Both the position numbers and the translations under genes were made by a program. A model generated the notes under the pieces. The model saw only the letters and a list, made by a program, of their open reading frames with translations. It ran no database searches and had not been told where the DNA came from. A DNA stretch of 64,000 nucleotides from Pseudorhodobacter sp. PARRP1 (GTDB lineage Bacteria; Pseudomonadota; Alphaproteobacteria; Rhodobacterales; Rhodobacteraceae), in assembly GCA_002256245.1 (NCBI GenBank), contig NKIU01000002.1:434001-498000 (forward strand), read 5' to 3'. Position 1 is the first letter of the stretch; each line of letters begins with the position of its first letter. This document shows, in pieces, positions 21,465 through 29,728 of the stretch.

Positions 21465-22232
21465 TCAGCCCCCGCGAAACTTTGCCGCCCGCTTTTCCAG
21501 AAACGCCGCCACGCCCTCGCGGAAATCGGCGGTCGCGCCGCATTCGCCTTGCAGCCGCGCCTCCAGCGCCAGTTGCGCATCCAGATCGTTGCCGAAAGAT
21601 GCCCGAAGTGCTGTTTTCACGCCGCGATAGGCCAGCGTCGGCCCCTGCGCCAAACCCAGTGCCCGCGCCTGCCAATGTGCGTTAAATCCTTGATCCGGCA
21701 CGCATTCATAAATCATGCCCCAATCGGCGGCCTGCCGTGCCGTCACCTTGTCGGCAAACAAAACCGCCCCCATCGCGCGGGCCAATCCGATCTGGCGCGG
21801 CAACCAATAGCTGCCGCCCGCATCCGGCACGAGGCCGATCCGGGTGAAGGCCTGAATGAAACTGGCGCTCTCGCAGGCAATCACCACATCCGCCGCCAGC
21901 GCCAGATTGGCGCCAGCCCCCGCCGCCGCCCCTTGCACCGCCGAAATCGTCGGGATCGGGCAATCGGTGATCGCCTTCAGCAGCGGCACATATTCTTCGT
22001 TCAGCACCCGCTCCAGATCCAGGGCACCAGACGCATCGCCCAAATCCTGCCCCGAGCAAAACGCCCGCCCCGCGCCGGTGATCACCAGCACCCGCGCCTC
22101 TGATCCTGCGCGCAGCACCGCGTCCAGCATCTCGGCGCGCAGCTTTGACGAAAGCGCGTTCATCACTTCGGGGCGATCAAGCGTGATCACCGCCACGCCC
22201 GCCGCCACCTGATAGGAAATCTGCTGATACAT
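21465..22232 (-). CDS. Enoyl-CoA hydratase/isomerase, PaaG-like
   Basis: 255 residues from the ATG at 22232. It belongs to the crotonase superfamily. The oxyanion-hole motifs AFCSGQDLGD and AVQGAAAGAGANLALAADVV are clear, and SFIQAFTRIGLVPDAGGSYWLPRQIG is typical of the PaaG branch that isomerises the ring-epoxide of phenylacetyl-CoA. No other paa genes are present, so a generic role in acyl-CoA metabolism is also possible. It lies downstream of ccmH on the same strand. Confidence 0.82.
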   Translation of the reverse strand: MYQQISYQVAAGVAVITLDRPEVMNALSSKLRAEMLDAVLRAGSEARVLVITGAGRAFCSGQDLGDASGALDLERVLNEEYVPLLKAITDCPIPTISAVQGAAAGAGANLALAADVVIACESASFIQAFTRIGLVPDAGGSYWLPRQIGLARAMGAVLFADKVTARQAADWGMIYECVPDQGFNAHWQARALGLAQGPTLAYRGVKTALRASFGNDLDAQLALEARLQGECGATADFREGVAAFLEKRAAKFRGG

Positions 22233-22295
22233 CAAAGCCCCCCTGATGGCCGCCAGACTATCAGGGCAGGGGCACCAGACCAGCGAAACCCCGCG

Positions 22296-22745
22296 TCACT
22301 TTTCGATCAGTTCCGCCAGCCGCGCCTTGTCGGCCTCGCTCAGGCCTTCGGCCTCTGCCGCGACCGCGCGACGGCGGCTCATCGCATAGGCAATCGCCGC
22401 CCCCGCCAGCAGCATCGCAGGCCCCGCCAGCCACAGGATCAGGCTTGAGCCTTCGGCGCGCGGGGTGAACAGCACAAATTCGCCGTAGCGCGCCACCACA
22501 TAATCCACCACCTGCGCGTCGGTATCGCCCGCCACCAGGCGCTCACGCACCGCCAACCGCAAATCCCGGCTGATCGGCGCGTTGGAATCGTCGATATCCT
22601 CGCCCTGACAGACCGGGCAGCGCAGGTTGCGCGAAATCTCACGCGCCCGCGCCTCAAGCCCCGGATCTTTCAGCATTTCACCCGGCTGCACCGCAAACGC
22701 AGGCGAGGCCAGCAGCGCCAGCGCCAGAACCAGCCCGCGCATCAT
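22296..22745 (-). CDS. ccmH: Cytochrome c maturation protein CcmH (Ccl2)
   Basis: About 149 residues with an N-terminal signal peptide (LVLALALLASPAFA). The redox-active LRCPVCQ motif of CcmH follows near residue 42, and a single membrane helix (LILWLAGPAMLLAGAAIAYAM) is at the C-terminus. It reduces apocytochrome c thiols in the periplasm for haem ligation. The ATG overlaps the ccmF stop. The ccmF-ccmH pair corresponds to ccl1-ccl2 of Rhodobacter capsulatus. Confidence 0.95.
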   Translation of the reverse strand: MMRGLVLALALLASPAFAVQPGEMLKDPGLEARAREISRNLRCPVCQGEDIDDSNAPISRDLRLAVRERLVAGDTDAQVVDYVVARYGEFVLFTPRAEGSSLILWLAGPAMLLAGAAIAYAMSRRRAVAAEAEGLSEADKARLAELIEK

Positions 22746-24715
22746 TCCGCAGCCACCGGCATCGCGGCCACCTTGCGCGCCCCCGCTGCCACCCGGAACC
22801 GCCGGTCTGACAGGCTGAGCATTCCGCCCAACGCCATCAGCAAGCAGCCACCCCAGATCCAGTTGGCAAATGGCTTGATATAGCTGCGCACCGCATAGCC
22901 GCCATCATCCTGCGCATCGCCGATCACCAGATACAGGTCGCGGAACACGCCCTGATCAATCGCGGCCTCGGTCGTCGGCATCCCCGCCACCGGATACATC
23001 CGCTTTTCGGGATGCAGGCTGGCGACCTGAACGCCGCCTTTGCGCACGATCATATCCGCCATCGTCGAGTGGTAATTCGGCCCCTCCACCTTGTTCACCG
23101 CAGCCAAAGTCACTTCATAGCCGCCCAAGGCAAAGCTTTCGCCGATCTTCACGGTGCGGATGTCTTCCGTCACCCAAGCCGTCATCGCGGCGACGGCAAA
23201 GATCGTCACCCCCATGCCGGCATGGGCGCACATCTTGCCCAGATCGGCGCGGGGCAGGCGGGTCAACCGCCCCAACCGCGCGCCAACCGAACCGCGCCCC
23301 AACCGCGTCCACAGATCAATCAGCGCGCCCATCAGCACCCAAGCGCCCAAAGCCGCACCCACCGGACCCAAAGCGCTGCGCCCGGTCTGCACCGCATACA
23401 CCAGCAGACCCACCGCCACCGCCAGCACCAAAGCCCCGCGCAAAGGCCGGATCGCGCGGCGGATTTCCGCACGCTTCCACGGCATCATTGCGCCGATGGG
23501 CAGGATGATCGCCAGCACCACCATGAACGGCGTGAAGGCCGCATCAAAGAACGGCGGGCCGACCGACAGTTTGCGCGCAAACACCAACTCGGCAATCAGC
23601 GGCCAGATCGTGCCGGTGAACACAACAAAAGCCGAGACTGCCAGCAGCAGATTATTCGCCACCAGCGCGGTTTCCCGGCTGACCACGGCAAACACGCCCT
23701 TGGCCTCTAACACACTGGCGCGGAACGCAAACAGCGTCAGCGCGCCGCCCATGAAGATGCCAAGGATGCCTAAGATAAACACCCCCCGCGCCGGATCATT
23801 GGCAAAGGCATGAACAGATGTGATCACGCCCGAGCGCACGATGAAGGTCCCCGTCAGGCTGAACCCAAACGCCAGAATCGCCAGCAAAATCGTCCAGGCC
23901 TTCAAACTCTCGCGCTTTTCCACCACGATGGCCGAGTGCAACAGCGCCGCCGAAATCAGCCACGGCATGAAGCTTGCGTTCTCCACCGGGTCCCAAAACC
24001 AGAACCCGCCCCAGCCGAGTTCATAGTAGGCCCACCAAGACCCCATCGCGATGCCAATGGTCAGGAAAATCCACGCAGCCAAGGTCCAAGGCCGCACCCA
24101 GCGCCCCCATGCCGCATCGACACGGCCTTCCAGCAGCGCCGCGATGGCGAAGGAAAAGCTCATCGAAAGCCCGACATAGCCCAGATACAAAAACGGCGGA
24201 TGAAACGCCAAACCGGGGTCTTGCAGCAACGGGTTCAGGTCGTTGCCGTTCAGGGGCGGATTGTCCAGCCGCAGGAACGGGTTCGATGTCCACAGCATGA
24301 ACGCCATGAACGCCACCCCGATCGAGCCTTGCACCGCCAGCACCCGCGCCTTCAGCCGCGCCGGAAGATTGCCGCCAAACCAAGTGGCACAAGCGCCAAA
24401 CAGTGCCAAAATCAGCACCCACAGCAGCAGCGACCCCTCATGGTTGCCCCAGACACCCGCGAATTTATACAGCAGGGGCTTGGCGGTATGCGAATTTTCC
24501 ACCACCAGTTTCAGCGAAAAGTCCGAGGTGACAAAGCCATAGGTCAAGGCCGCAAAGCTTGCCGCGATCAGCAAAAGCTGGATCACCGCCGCAGGATCGC
24601 CCACCGCCATCAGCCGCGCATCGCCGCGATAGGCGCCCCACAGCGGCAGCGTGGTCTGCACCAGCGCCACCACAAAGGCCAGCACCAAGGTGAAATGTCC
24701 GAATTCAATGATCAT
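22742..24715 (-). CDS. ccmF: Cytochrome c haem lyase subunit CcmF (Ccl1)
   Basis: 657 residues from the ATG at 24715; a longer frame to 24781 is not needed. It is a polytopic inner-membrane protein that passes haem from CcmE to apocytochrome c. The tryptophan-rich WWD-type segment is visible as GSWWAYYELGWGGFWFWDPVENASFMPW, preceded by GVWGNHEGSLLLWVLIL and followed by histidine-containing loops. The large periplasmic domain and final helix are present. It is translationally coupled to ccmH; ccmE is not in this window. Confidence 0.96.
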   Translation of the reverse strand: MIIEFGHFTLVLAFVVALVQTTLPLWGAYRGDARLMAVGDPAAVIQLLLIAASFAALTYGFVTSDFSLKLVVENSHTAKPLLYKFAGVWGNHEGSLLLWVLILALFGACATWFGGNLPARLKARVLAVQGSIGVAFMAFMLWTSNPFLRLDNPPLNGNDLNPLLQDPGLAFHPPFLYLGYVGLSMSFSFAIAALLEGRVDAAWGRWVRPWTLAAWIFLTIGIAMGSWWAYYELGWGGFWFWDPVENASFMPWLISAALLHSAIVVEKRESLKAWTILLAILAFGFSLTGTFIVRSGVITSVHAFANDPARGVFILGILGIFMGGALTLFAFRASVLEAKGVFAVVSRETALVANNLLLAVSAFVVFTGTIWPLIAELVFARKLSVGPPFFDAAFTPFMVVLAIILPIGAMMPWKRAEIRRAIRPLRGALVLAVAVGLLVYAVQTGRSALGPVGAALGAWVLMGALIDLWTRLGRGSVGARLGRLTRLPRADLGKMCAHAGMGVTIFAVAAMTAWVTEDIRTVKIGESFALGGYEVTLAAVNKVEGPNYHSTMADMIVRKGGVQVASLHPEKRMYPVAGMPTTEAAIDQGVFRDLYLVIGDAQDDGGYAVRSYIKPFANWIWGGCLLMALGGMLSLSDRRFRVAAGARKVAAMPVAAE

Positions 24716-24799
24716 CGCGGCCTCCCGATTGCGCCCTGTATAGACGACAACCGAGGGCGCGGAAATGGGCTGCGCGCCCATGTCGCGCAGCCGTGAGCG

Positions 24800-25360
24800 T
24801 CACACCCCGCGCGACAACGCCGCCACTCCCGTTCGCGCCATCTCGCGCAGGCCCAACGGCCGCATCAACTCGGCAAAACTGTCGATCTTTTCCGGCGTCC
24901 CGGTCATCTCGAACACGAAGCTTTCCAGCGTCGAATCAACCACATGCGCGCGGAAAATCTCGGCCAACCGCAACGCCTCGATCCGCGCCTCGCCGCGGCC
25001 CGCCACCTTCATCAGCGCGAGTTCGCGCTGCACCGATGGTCCCTCCACCGTCAGATCATGCACTTCATACACAGGCACCATCCGCGCCAGTTGCGCCTTG
25101 ATCTGCACGATCACCTCCGGCGTGCCGGTTGTCACCACCGTAATCCGGCTGCGATGGCTGGAATGATCGACCTCGGCCACCGTCAGACTGTCGATGTTGT
25201 AGCCGCGCGCCGTGAACAGCCCGATCACCCGGGCCAGAACCCCCGGCTCGTTTTCCACGATCACCGCCAAAGTATGCGTCTCGATCACCGGCGCATTGGG
25301 GTCGCGCAACTCGTAAGCCGAATGGCTGGACGCGCTTTTCTTGATGTTTAGCGGAGACAT
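24800..25360 (-). CDS. ilvH: Acetolactate synthase small (regulatory) subunit
   Basis: 186 residues. It is the regulatory subunit of acetohydroxyacid synthase and binds valine for feedback inhibition. The N-terminal ACT domain reads HTLAVIVENEPGVLARVIGLFTARGYNIDSLTVAEVD, and the C-terminal half contains VDSTLESFVFEMTGTPEKIDSFAELMRPLGLREMARTG, all typical. The ATG has AGAGGA upstream. It follows ilvB after a 68 bp spacer holding a hairpin, on the same strand, and shares its attenuator-controlled transcript. Confidence 0.97.
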   Translation of the reverse strand: MSPLNIKKSASSHSAYELRDPNAPVIETHTLAVIVENEPGVLARVIGLFTARGYNIDSLTVAEVDHSSHRSRITVVTTGTPEVIVQIKAQLARMVPVYEVHDLTVEGPSVQRELALMKVAGRGEARIEALRLAEIFRAHVVDSTLESFVFEMTGTPEKIDSFAELMRPLGLREMARTGVAALSRGV

Positions 25361-25362
25361 CT

Positions 25363-25420
25363 TTGGTCATCCTCTCTGTATAAATATCCTCGGGGGTCCG
25401 GGGGGGCGAGCCCCCCCGAC
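25363..25420 (-). repeat. Intergenic hairpin repeat between ilvB and ilvH
   Basis: A GC hairpin (GGGGGGGC / GCCCCCCC, about 25400-25417) is followed, reading toward ilvH, by GAGGATATTTATACAGAGAGGATGACCAAA. The 16-base stretch TTGGTCATCCTCTCTG (plus strand, 25363-25378) recurs at about 47997, so part of this spacer is a dispersed repeat. It lies inside the ilvBH operon and supplies the ribosome site of ilvH, and may alter the ratio of the two subunits. Confidence 0.65.
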
Positions 25421-25428
25421 TCAACAGA

Positions 25429-27183
25429 TCAAACCAGAACCGCGCCCTTGGCACCGATCACGCCTTGGGTATCGGCATCGCCCAGCAGCATCTCGTTATG
25501 CGGTTTGCCCGACGGGATCATCGGGAAGCAGTTTTCATGCTTTTCCACCCGGCAATCAAAGATGAACGGCCCGTCATAACGGATCATCTCCGTGATCGCA
25601 TCATCGAGATCGGCGGGGTCCGTCACCTGTATCCCCTTGCAACCAAAGGCTTCTGCCAATTTCACGAAATCCGGCAGGCTTTCCGACCAGCTTTGCGAAT
25701 AGCGCTCGCCATGCAGCAATTCCTGCCACTGGCGCACCATGCCCAACCGCTCGTTGTTCAGGATGAACTGCTTGACCGGGGCGCGGAACTGCATCGCCGT
25801 GCCCATTTCCTGCATGTTCATCAACCAGCTTGCCTCACCCGCCACGTTGATCACCAGACTGTCAGGATGCGCCACCTGCACGCCAATGCTTGCAGGCAAA
25901 CCATAGCCCATCGTGCCCAAGCCGCCGCTCGTCATCCAGCGGTTCGGGTCTTCAAAGCCCAGATACTGCGCCGCCCACATCTGATGCTGGCCGACTTCGG
26001 TGGTGATATAGCGATCCATGCCCTTGGTCAGCGCTTCCAGCCGTTCAAGCGCATATTGCGGCTTGATCACCTTGGAAGAACCCTTGTAGCCCAAGCACTT
26101 GACAGCCTGCCACTCGGCAATCTGCTTCCACCACTTCGCAAGGCCCTCTTTGTTGACCTTGCTGCCGCGCGCCTTCCACAGGGCCAAAGCCTCCTCCAGC
26201 ACATGCGCAATATCGCCGACGATGCCCACATCCACCCGGATCACCTTGTTGATCGAAGACGGATCAATATCGACATGCACCTTTTTCGACTTCGGCGAGA
26301 AATCCGGGATGCGCCCGGTGATGCGGTCATCAAACCGCGCGCCGATGTTGATCATCAGATCGCAGCCATGCATGGCCAGATTGGCCTCATAAAGACCATG
26401 CATCCCCAACATGCCCAGCCAGTTCTTGCCCGATGCCGGATAAGCCCCCAACCCCATCAGGGTCGAGGTGATCGGAAACCCCGTCGCCGCCACGAATTCG
26501 CGCAGCAACTGGCTTGCCTTGACGCCCGAGTTAATCACGCCGCCGCCGGTGTAGAACACCGGACGCTCGGCGGTTTCCATCATCTCGACCATGGCCGCGA
26601 TGGCCTCGGGGTCGCCCTTCAGGCGCGGCTGATAATGCGACACCCGTGCGGTTTCCGGCGCCACATAGCTGCCGGTGGCAAACTGCACGTCTTTCGGAAT
26701 GTCGATCAGCACCGGGCCGGGGCGGCCGTGGCTGGCCACATGAAACGCCTGATGGATGGTTTCCGCCAGCTTGTCGGTGTCCTTCACCAGCCAGTTGTGC
26801 TTGGTGCAGGGCCGGGTGATGCCAATGGTGTCAGCCTCTTGGAACGCATCGGTGCCGATCATGAACGTTGGCACCTGACCCGACAGCACCACGATCGGGA
26901 TGCTGTCGAGCAGCGCATCGGTGAGGCCCGTCACCGCATTGGTCGCACCGGGGCCGCTTGTCACCAAGGCCACCCCGACCTTGCCGGTCGAGCGCGCATA
27001 GCCTTCGGCCATATGGATCGCGCCCTGTTCGTGGCGCACGAGAATGTGGCGGATGTCGTTTTGCTGGAAAATCTCGTCATAGATCGGTAGCACCGCGCCA
27101 CCCGGATAGCCAAAGACAACTTCAACACCCTGATCCTTCAGGGCTTGAACCACCATTCGTGCTCCGGTCATCTGACGCGTCAT
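25429..27183 (-). CDS. ilvB: Acetolactate synthase large (catalytic) subunit
   Basis: 584 residues, a thiamine-diphosphate enzyme that makes acetolactate and acetohydroxybutyrate. The catalytic glutamate lies in VVFGYPGGAVLPIYDE, and the FAD/central domain has PVLIDIPKDVQ. The Mg-ThDP motif is NVAGEASWLMNMQEMGTA...LNNERLGMV, where the usual GD is GE (E450). The ATG at 27183 follows GGATAAG. It is the first structural gene behind a leader-peptide attenuator and is followed by ilvH. Confidence 0.97.
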   Translation of the reverse strand: MTRQMTGARMVVQALKDQGVEVVFGYPGGAVLPIYDEIFQQNDIRHILVRHEQGAIHMAEGYARSTGKVGVALVTSGPGATNAVTGLTDALLDSIPIVVLSGQVPTFMIGTDAFQEADTIGITRPCTKHNWLVKDTDKLAETIHQAFHVASHGRPGPVLIDIPKDVQFATGSYVAPETARVSHYQPRLKGDPEAIAAMVEMMETAERPVFYTGGGVINSGVKASQLLREFVAATGFPITSTLMGLGAYPASGKNWLGMLGMHGLYEANLAMHGCDLMINIGARFDDRITGRIPDFSPKSKKVHVDIDPSSINKVIRVDVGIVGDIAHVLEEALALWKARGSKVNKEGLAKWWKQIAEWQAVKCLGYKGSSKVIKPQYALERLEALTKGMDRYITTEVGQHQMWAAQYLGFEDPNRWMTSGGLGTMGYGLPASIGVQVAHPDSLVINVAGEASWLMNMQEMGTAMQFRAPVKQFILNNERLGMVRQWQELLHGERYSQSWSESLPDFVKLAEAFGCKGIQVTDPADLDDAITEMIRYDGPFIFDCRVEKHENCFPMIPSGKPHNEMLLGDADTQGVIGAKGAVLV

Positions 27184-27221
27184 GATCTTATCCTAAGTTC
27201 GGCCCACTGGCCTTTGTTCAA

Positions 27222-27250
27222 CAAAAAGCCCCCGGAGGTTACTCGGGGGC
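27222..27250 (-). terminator. Attenuator terminator before ilvB
   Basis: On the minus strand, GCCCCCG and its partner CGGGGGC form a stem that is followed by TTTTTG, at 27250 down to 27222. A second stem GCGCATGGG/CCCATGCGC (27292-27284 with 27257-27249) lies directly upstream and uses leader codons as its 5' arm. This is the expected pause/terminator layout of a ribosome-mediated attenuator. Confidence 0.8.
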
Positions 27251-27276
27251 GCATGGGAAACCTGATGGTCAAACCG

Positions 27277-27324
27277 TTACCGGCCCATGCGCTTCTTCCT
27301 TACGACGACTAGAATGCTGCGCAT
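27277..27324 (-). CDS. ilvB leader peptide (attenuator)
   Basis: The 15-codon peptide MRSILVVVRKKRMGR has GGAGGTAGGG directly upstream of its ATG. It contains Ile-Leu-Val-Val-Val, covering all three branched-chain amino acids, the products of the pathway encoded downstream. The stop at 27279-27277 lies 27 bases ahead of the terminator stem. Stalling at these codons when Ile, Leu or Val tRNA is scarce would mask the 5' arm of the first hairpin and favour read-through into ilvB. It is too short for ordinary gene finders. Confidence 0.85.
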   Translation of the reverse strand: MRSILVVVRKKRMGR

Positions 27325-27641
27325 CCCTACCTCCATTTGCTTCGAGGGGGAAACTATGGCGGCAGGGCAGGGGCGTCAACAGCAAATCGACACGGAAAGT
27401 GTCGCTTGGGGCTGGTTTTTTGAACTTAAATTGCGAAATAGGCGCATCATAAGTAATTTTAGCAATTTTTTGTTGCGTTGCGGCGGGGCAAAGGCTGATT
27501 CGATCCCTGCCCGCGCCAGCGATGCACTGTCACGCCGCCAAAAAGCCTATGCGCTTCAGTCTCGCCGCCTACCATATATTGTGGAGATCGCCATTTAGAC
27601 CACAAGTCTGTCCCCGCGGGGACAAACGTTAACACCATCGC
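27325..27641. other. ilvB promoter region; no gene
   Basis: Upstream of the leader this 317 bp stretch is distinctly AT-richer around 27410-27470 and must hold the ilvB promoter. An open frame crossing it (27287-27598 plus) has poor codon use and no ribosome site, so I do not call it a gene. At 27605-27628 it contains one copy of the GTCCCCGCGGGGAC repeat next to the stop of the VOC gene. Confidence 0.6.
27605..27628. repeat. GTCCCCGCGGGGAC palindrome (family iv), copy 1
   Basis: TCTGTCCCCGCGGGGACAAA at about 27607-27626 is centred on a perfect 14-bp palindrome. Four more copies occur in this window at 33563, 39144, 57764 and 57796, always between genes. Confidence 0.8.
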
Positions 27642-28016
27642 TCAGATAGGTTGCAGCAAATCCCAGCGGTTGCCCCAAGGGTCGCGCCAAACTGCCACGG
27701 TGCCATAGGCCTCATGCCGCGGCGCTTCCTCAAACACGCCGCCCGCCGCCGTGATCCGGGCGGCGTCGCGGGCAAAATCGTCCGAGTGCAAGAACAACCA
27801 AACCCGCCCGCCGGCCTGATCGCCCACCGCCGCCTGCTGCCGCGCGCCCACTGCCTGCGCCAACACGATCTGCACCCCGCCGCCCGCAGGCTGCACCGTC
27901 ACCCAGCGCTTGTCGCCCTGATCAATGTCGGCGGTCAGCCGAAAGCCCAAGCCATCGCAGAAAAACCGGATCGCGCTCTCATAGTCGGGCACCACCAGCG
28001 AGAACGCACCTATCAT
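27642..28016 (-). CDS. VOC (glyoxalase/bleomycin-resistance) family protein
   Basis: 124 residues, a single VOC domain with paired beta-alpha-beta-beta-beta units. The N-terminal [23 protein letters not shown] and C-terminal [19 protein letters not shown] are characteristic; E and H candidates for metal binding are seen in [10 protein letters not shown]. The substrate cannot be inferred. The ATG overlaps the stop of bpt by four bases, so it is the second gene of that transcript. Confidence 0.85.
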   Translation of the reverse strand: MIGAFSLVVPDYESAIRFFCDGLGFRLTADIDQGDKRWVTVQPAGGGVQIVLAQAVGARQQAAVGDQAGGRVWLFLHSDDFARDAARITAAGGVFEEAPRHEAYGTVAVWRDPWGNRWDLLQPI

Positions 28017-28852
28017 TCGCGCGGCACAGACCGCGCCTCGGGCAGCGAGATCCGCGCCACCTGCTCGGCAATCGGATCAACCGAGAGCGGATGCAACTCG
28101 GCCCGGTGATCGGCAGGGTCGCCAATATCCTGCCAGGCGCCATGCTTGAAAATCTCCAGCGCGTTAAACCCGGCCTTATAGCCCATCTTGCGGCTGCCCG
28201 GCACCCAATAGCCCAGATAAACGTAAGGCAGCCCAGCTTCCTGCGCGATGGCGATATGGTCGAGAATGGCAAAAGTGCCCAGCGACAGATCAATCATGTC
28301 GGGGTCGTAAAAGCTGTAAACCATCGACAGCCCATCGTCGAAAACATCCGTCAGCGCCACGCAAGCCAAAGGCCGCCCACGCTCGCCGGGGCCTGCCGCG
28401 CGGGTATATTCGATCACCCGGCTTTTGATCGGGGTTTCCTCGATCATCGCGGCAAATTCGAACACATCCATATCCGCCATCCCGCCATCCGCGTGGCGGG
28501 CATCCAAGTAACGGCGGAACAGGCTGAACTGATCTTCCGTCGCCCAAGGGCTGGTGGCGTTGCGGCGCAGGTGGCTTGCGTTCTTCAATATCCGGCGCTG
28601 GGTGCGGCTGGGTTTGAAATCTGCCACACGGATACGCGCCGACAAACAGGCCGAACATTCCGCACAAGACGGGCGATACAGCACGTTCTGGCTGCGCCGG
28701 AACCCCTGCTTGGACAGCGAGTCATTCAGCCGTTGCGCCTGATCGCCTTGCAGGGCGGTGAACAGCTTCCGCTCCATCCGGCCATCCAGATAGGGGCAGG
28801 GCTGCGGGGCCGTCACATAAAACTGGGGCGCAATCGGAAGGGTGTGGCGCAT
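28013..28852 (-). CDS. bpt: Aspartate/glutamate leucyltransferase Bpt
   Basis: 279 residues from the ATG at 28852 (a TTG five codons upstream is possible). It adds leucine from Leu-tRNA to proteins with N-terminal Asp or Glu, marking them for ClpAP. The N-terminal [15 protein letters not shown] and the cysteine cluster [16 protein letters not shown] mark the ATE family. The C-terminal domain has [25 protein letters not shown] and [24 protein letters not shown], as in Bpt of Vibrio. A VOC gene follows with an ATGA overlap. Confidence 0.95.
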   Translation of the reverse strand: MRHTLPIAPQFYVTAPQPCPYLDGRMERKLFTALQGDQAQRLNDSLSKQGFRRSQNVLYRPSCAECSACLSARIRVADFKPSRTQRRILKNASHLRRNATSPWATEDQFSLFRRYLDARHADGGMADMDVFEFAAMIEETPIKSRVIEYTRAAGPGERGRPLACVALTDVFDDGLSMVYSFYDPDMIDLSLGTFAILDHIAIAQEAGLPYVYLGYWVPGSRKMGYKAGFNALEIFKHGAWQDIGDPADHRAELHPLSVDPIAEQVARISLPEARSVPRE

Positions 28853-29003
28853 TATCTCGGGCTGCAAGGTTAGGGATGCGTCACCCTAGCAAGGCCAATC
28901 GCCGCCGCCAAGCGCAATCAGAGGCCCGGCTTGGCGTCACCTTCGCAAACAAAAGCCCCCCGGCGCGAACCGGGGGGCAAAGGCAGGCAAAGCGGCCGCG
29001 CGA

Positions 29004-29474
29004 TCAGTATTCGCCCGGACGCGCCACCTCGGTTGATGGTGCAGGTGCCGAGGCCGCACGGGCGCGGTCTTCCATGAAGCTGTCGAACTCGGATTTGTCC
29101 TTGGCTTCGCGCAGGCGTTGCAGGAACGACTCAAACGCCACCTGCTCGTCCTCAAGCCGGCGCAGCATGTCAGACTTGTAGGCGTCAAACGCCGCATTGC
29201 CCGAGGTGCGCATCGCCGCATGGCCGCCCCAAGGGTTGCCGTGACGCTCAAAATGGCGCCCACGGCGCTCGGCACAGGAAGAACCTTTGAACATGCGTTT
29301 GCTCCAGATCATATAGGCCAGCAAGGCCAGGCCCACGGGCCAGATGAAGATAAAGCCAAGCACCATGGCGGCGATCCAGGCAAAACGGCCCCGATCGTCA
29401 AGCCAAGCCTCGGCGCGGCGCAGGAAGGAAAAGAGTCCGCCGGAGGAAGGGGCGGTGGTCGTGCTGGTGTTCAT
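29004..29474 (-). CDS. DUF2852 family membrane protein
   Basis: 156 residues. One membrane segment (FAWIAAMVLGFIFIWPVGLALLAYMIW) follows an N-terminal linker. After it come a cysteine- and glycine-rich middle and a helical C-terminus containing GNAAFDAYKSDMLRRLEDEQVAFESFLQRLREAKDKSEFDSFM, typical of DUF2852. No biochemical role is established. Two 19-bp palindromes lie upstream and probably bind a regulator. A low-complexity APAPS tail ends the protein. Confidence 0.85.
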   Translation of the reverse strand: MNTSTTTAPSSGGLFSFLRRAEAWLDDRGRFAWIAAMVLGFIFIWPVGLALLAYMIWSKRMFKGSSCAERRGRHFERHGNPWGGHAAMRTSGNAAFDAYKSDMLRRLEDEQVAFESFLQRLREAKDKSEFDSFMEDRARAASAPAPSTEVARPGEY

Positions 29475-29497
29475 CGGCGGTCTCCCGGTTGAAGTGT

Positions 29498-29574
29498 ATG
29501 TGAATGTCTTTCACATGAGCCAAGATGCGCAGGGATCGCCCCGCTTTCAAGTGTTATGTGAAAGATATTTACAT
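29498..29574. promoter_or_regulatory. Two 19-bp palindromic operators upstream of the DUF2852 gene
   Basis: ATGTGAA-N5-TTCACAT at 29498-29516 is a perfect palindrome. ATGTGAA-N5-TTTACAT at 29556-29574 has one mismatch. They are 58 bp apart centre to centre and lie 24 and 82 bp before the DUF2852 start. A dimeric repressor or activator is likely; I do not recognise which, and no regulator gene is adjacent. Confidence 0.65.
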
Positions 29575-29625
29575 AAAGCCGCCGCAACCGGCAAAAACGC
29601 GCGAAATCCCGCCGAACCCCATCGC

Positions 29626-29699
29626 CACGCCGCCCCGGACTTGATCCGGGGCCTCTGCTTTGCGGCCATGAGGCCCCGGATCAAGTCCGGGGCGGCGTG
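29626..29699. repeat. CCCCGGACTTGATCCGGGG palindrome (family i), copy A
   Basis: Two perfect 30-bp inverted arms, 29626-29655 and 29670-29699, enclose a 14-bp loop. It lies between the DUF2852 and YbaK genes. The arms match those of copies B, C and the GIY-YIG-bearing element at 62206. Confidence 0.93.
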
Positions 29700-29728
29700 G
29701 AGATGGGGGGCAGGATCACTCTAAACCG

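Noticed and set aside
25465-27090. 541-codon plus-strand frame opposite ilvB
   Set aside because: Antisense shadow of ilvB; rich in His and Arg, no recognised domain.
27287-27598. 103-codon plus-strand ORF over the ilvB leader region
   Set aside because: No ribosome site, and it crosses the attenuator and an AT-rich promoter region; the minus-strand leader peptide explains the region better.
29498-29574. Considered as PpsR sites (TGT-N12-ACA)
   Set aside because: The half-sites are 11, not 12, bases apart, and the palindrome extends beyond TGT/ACA, so another regulator is more likely.
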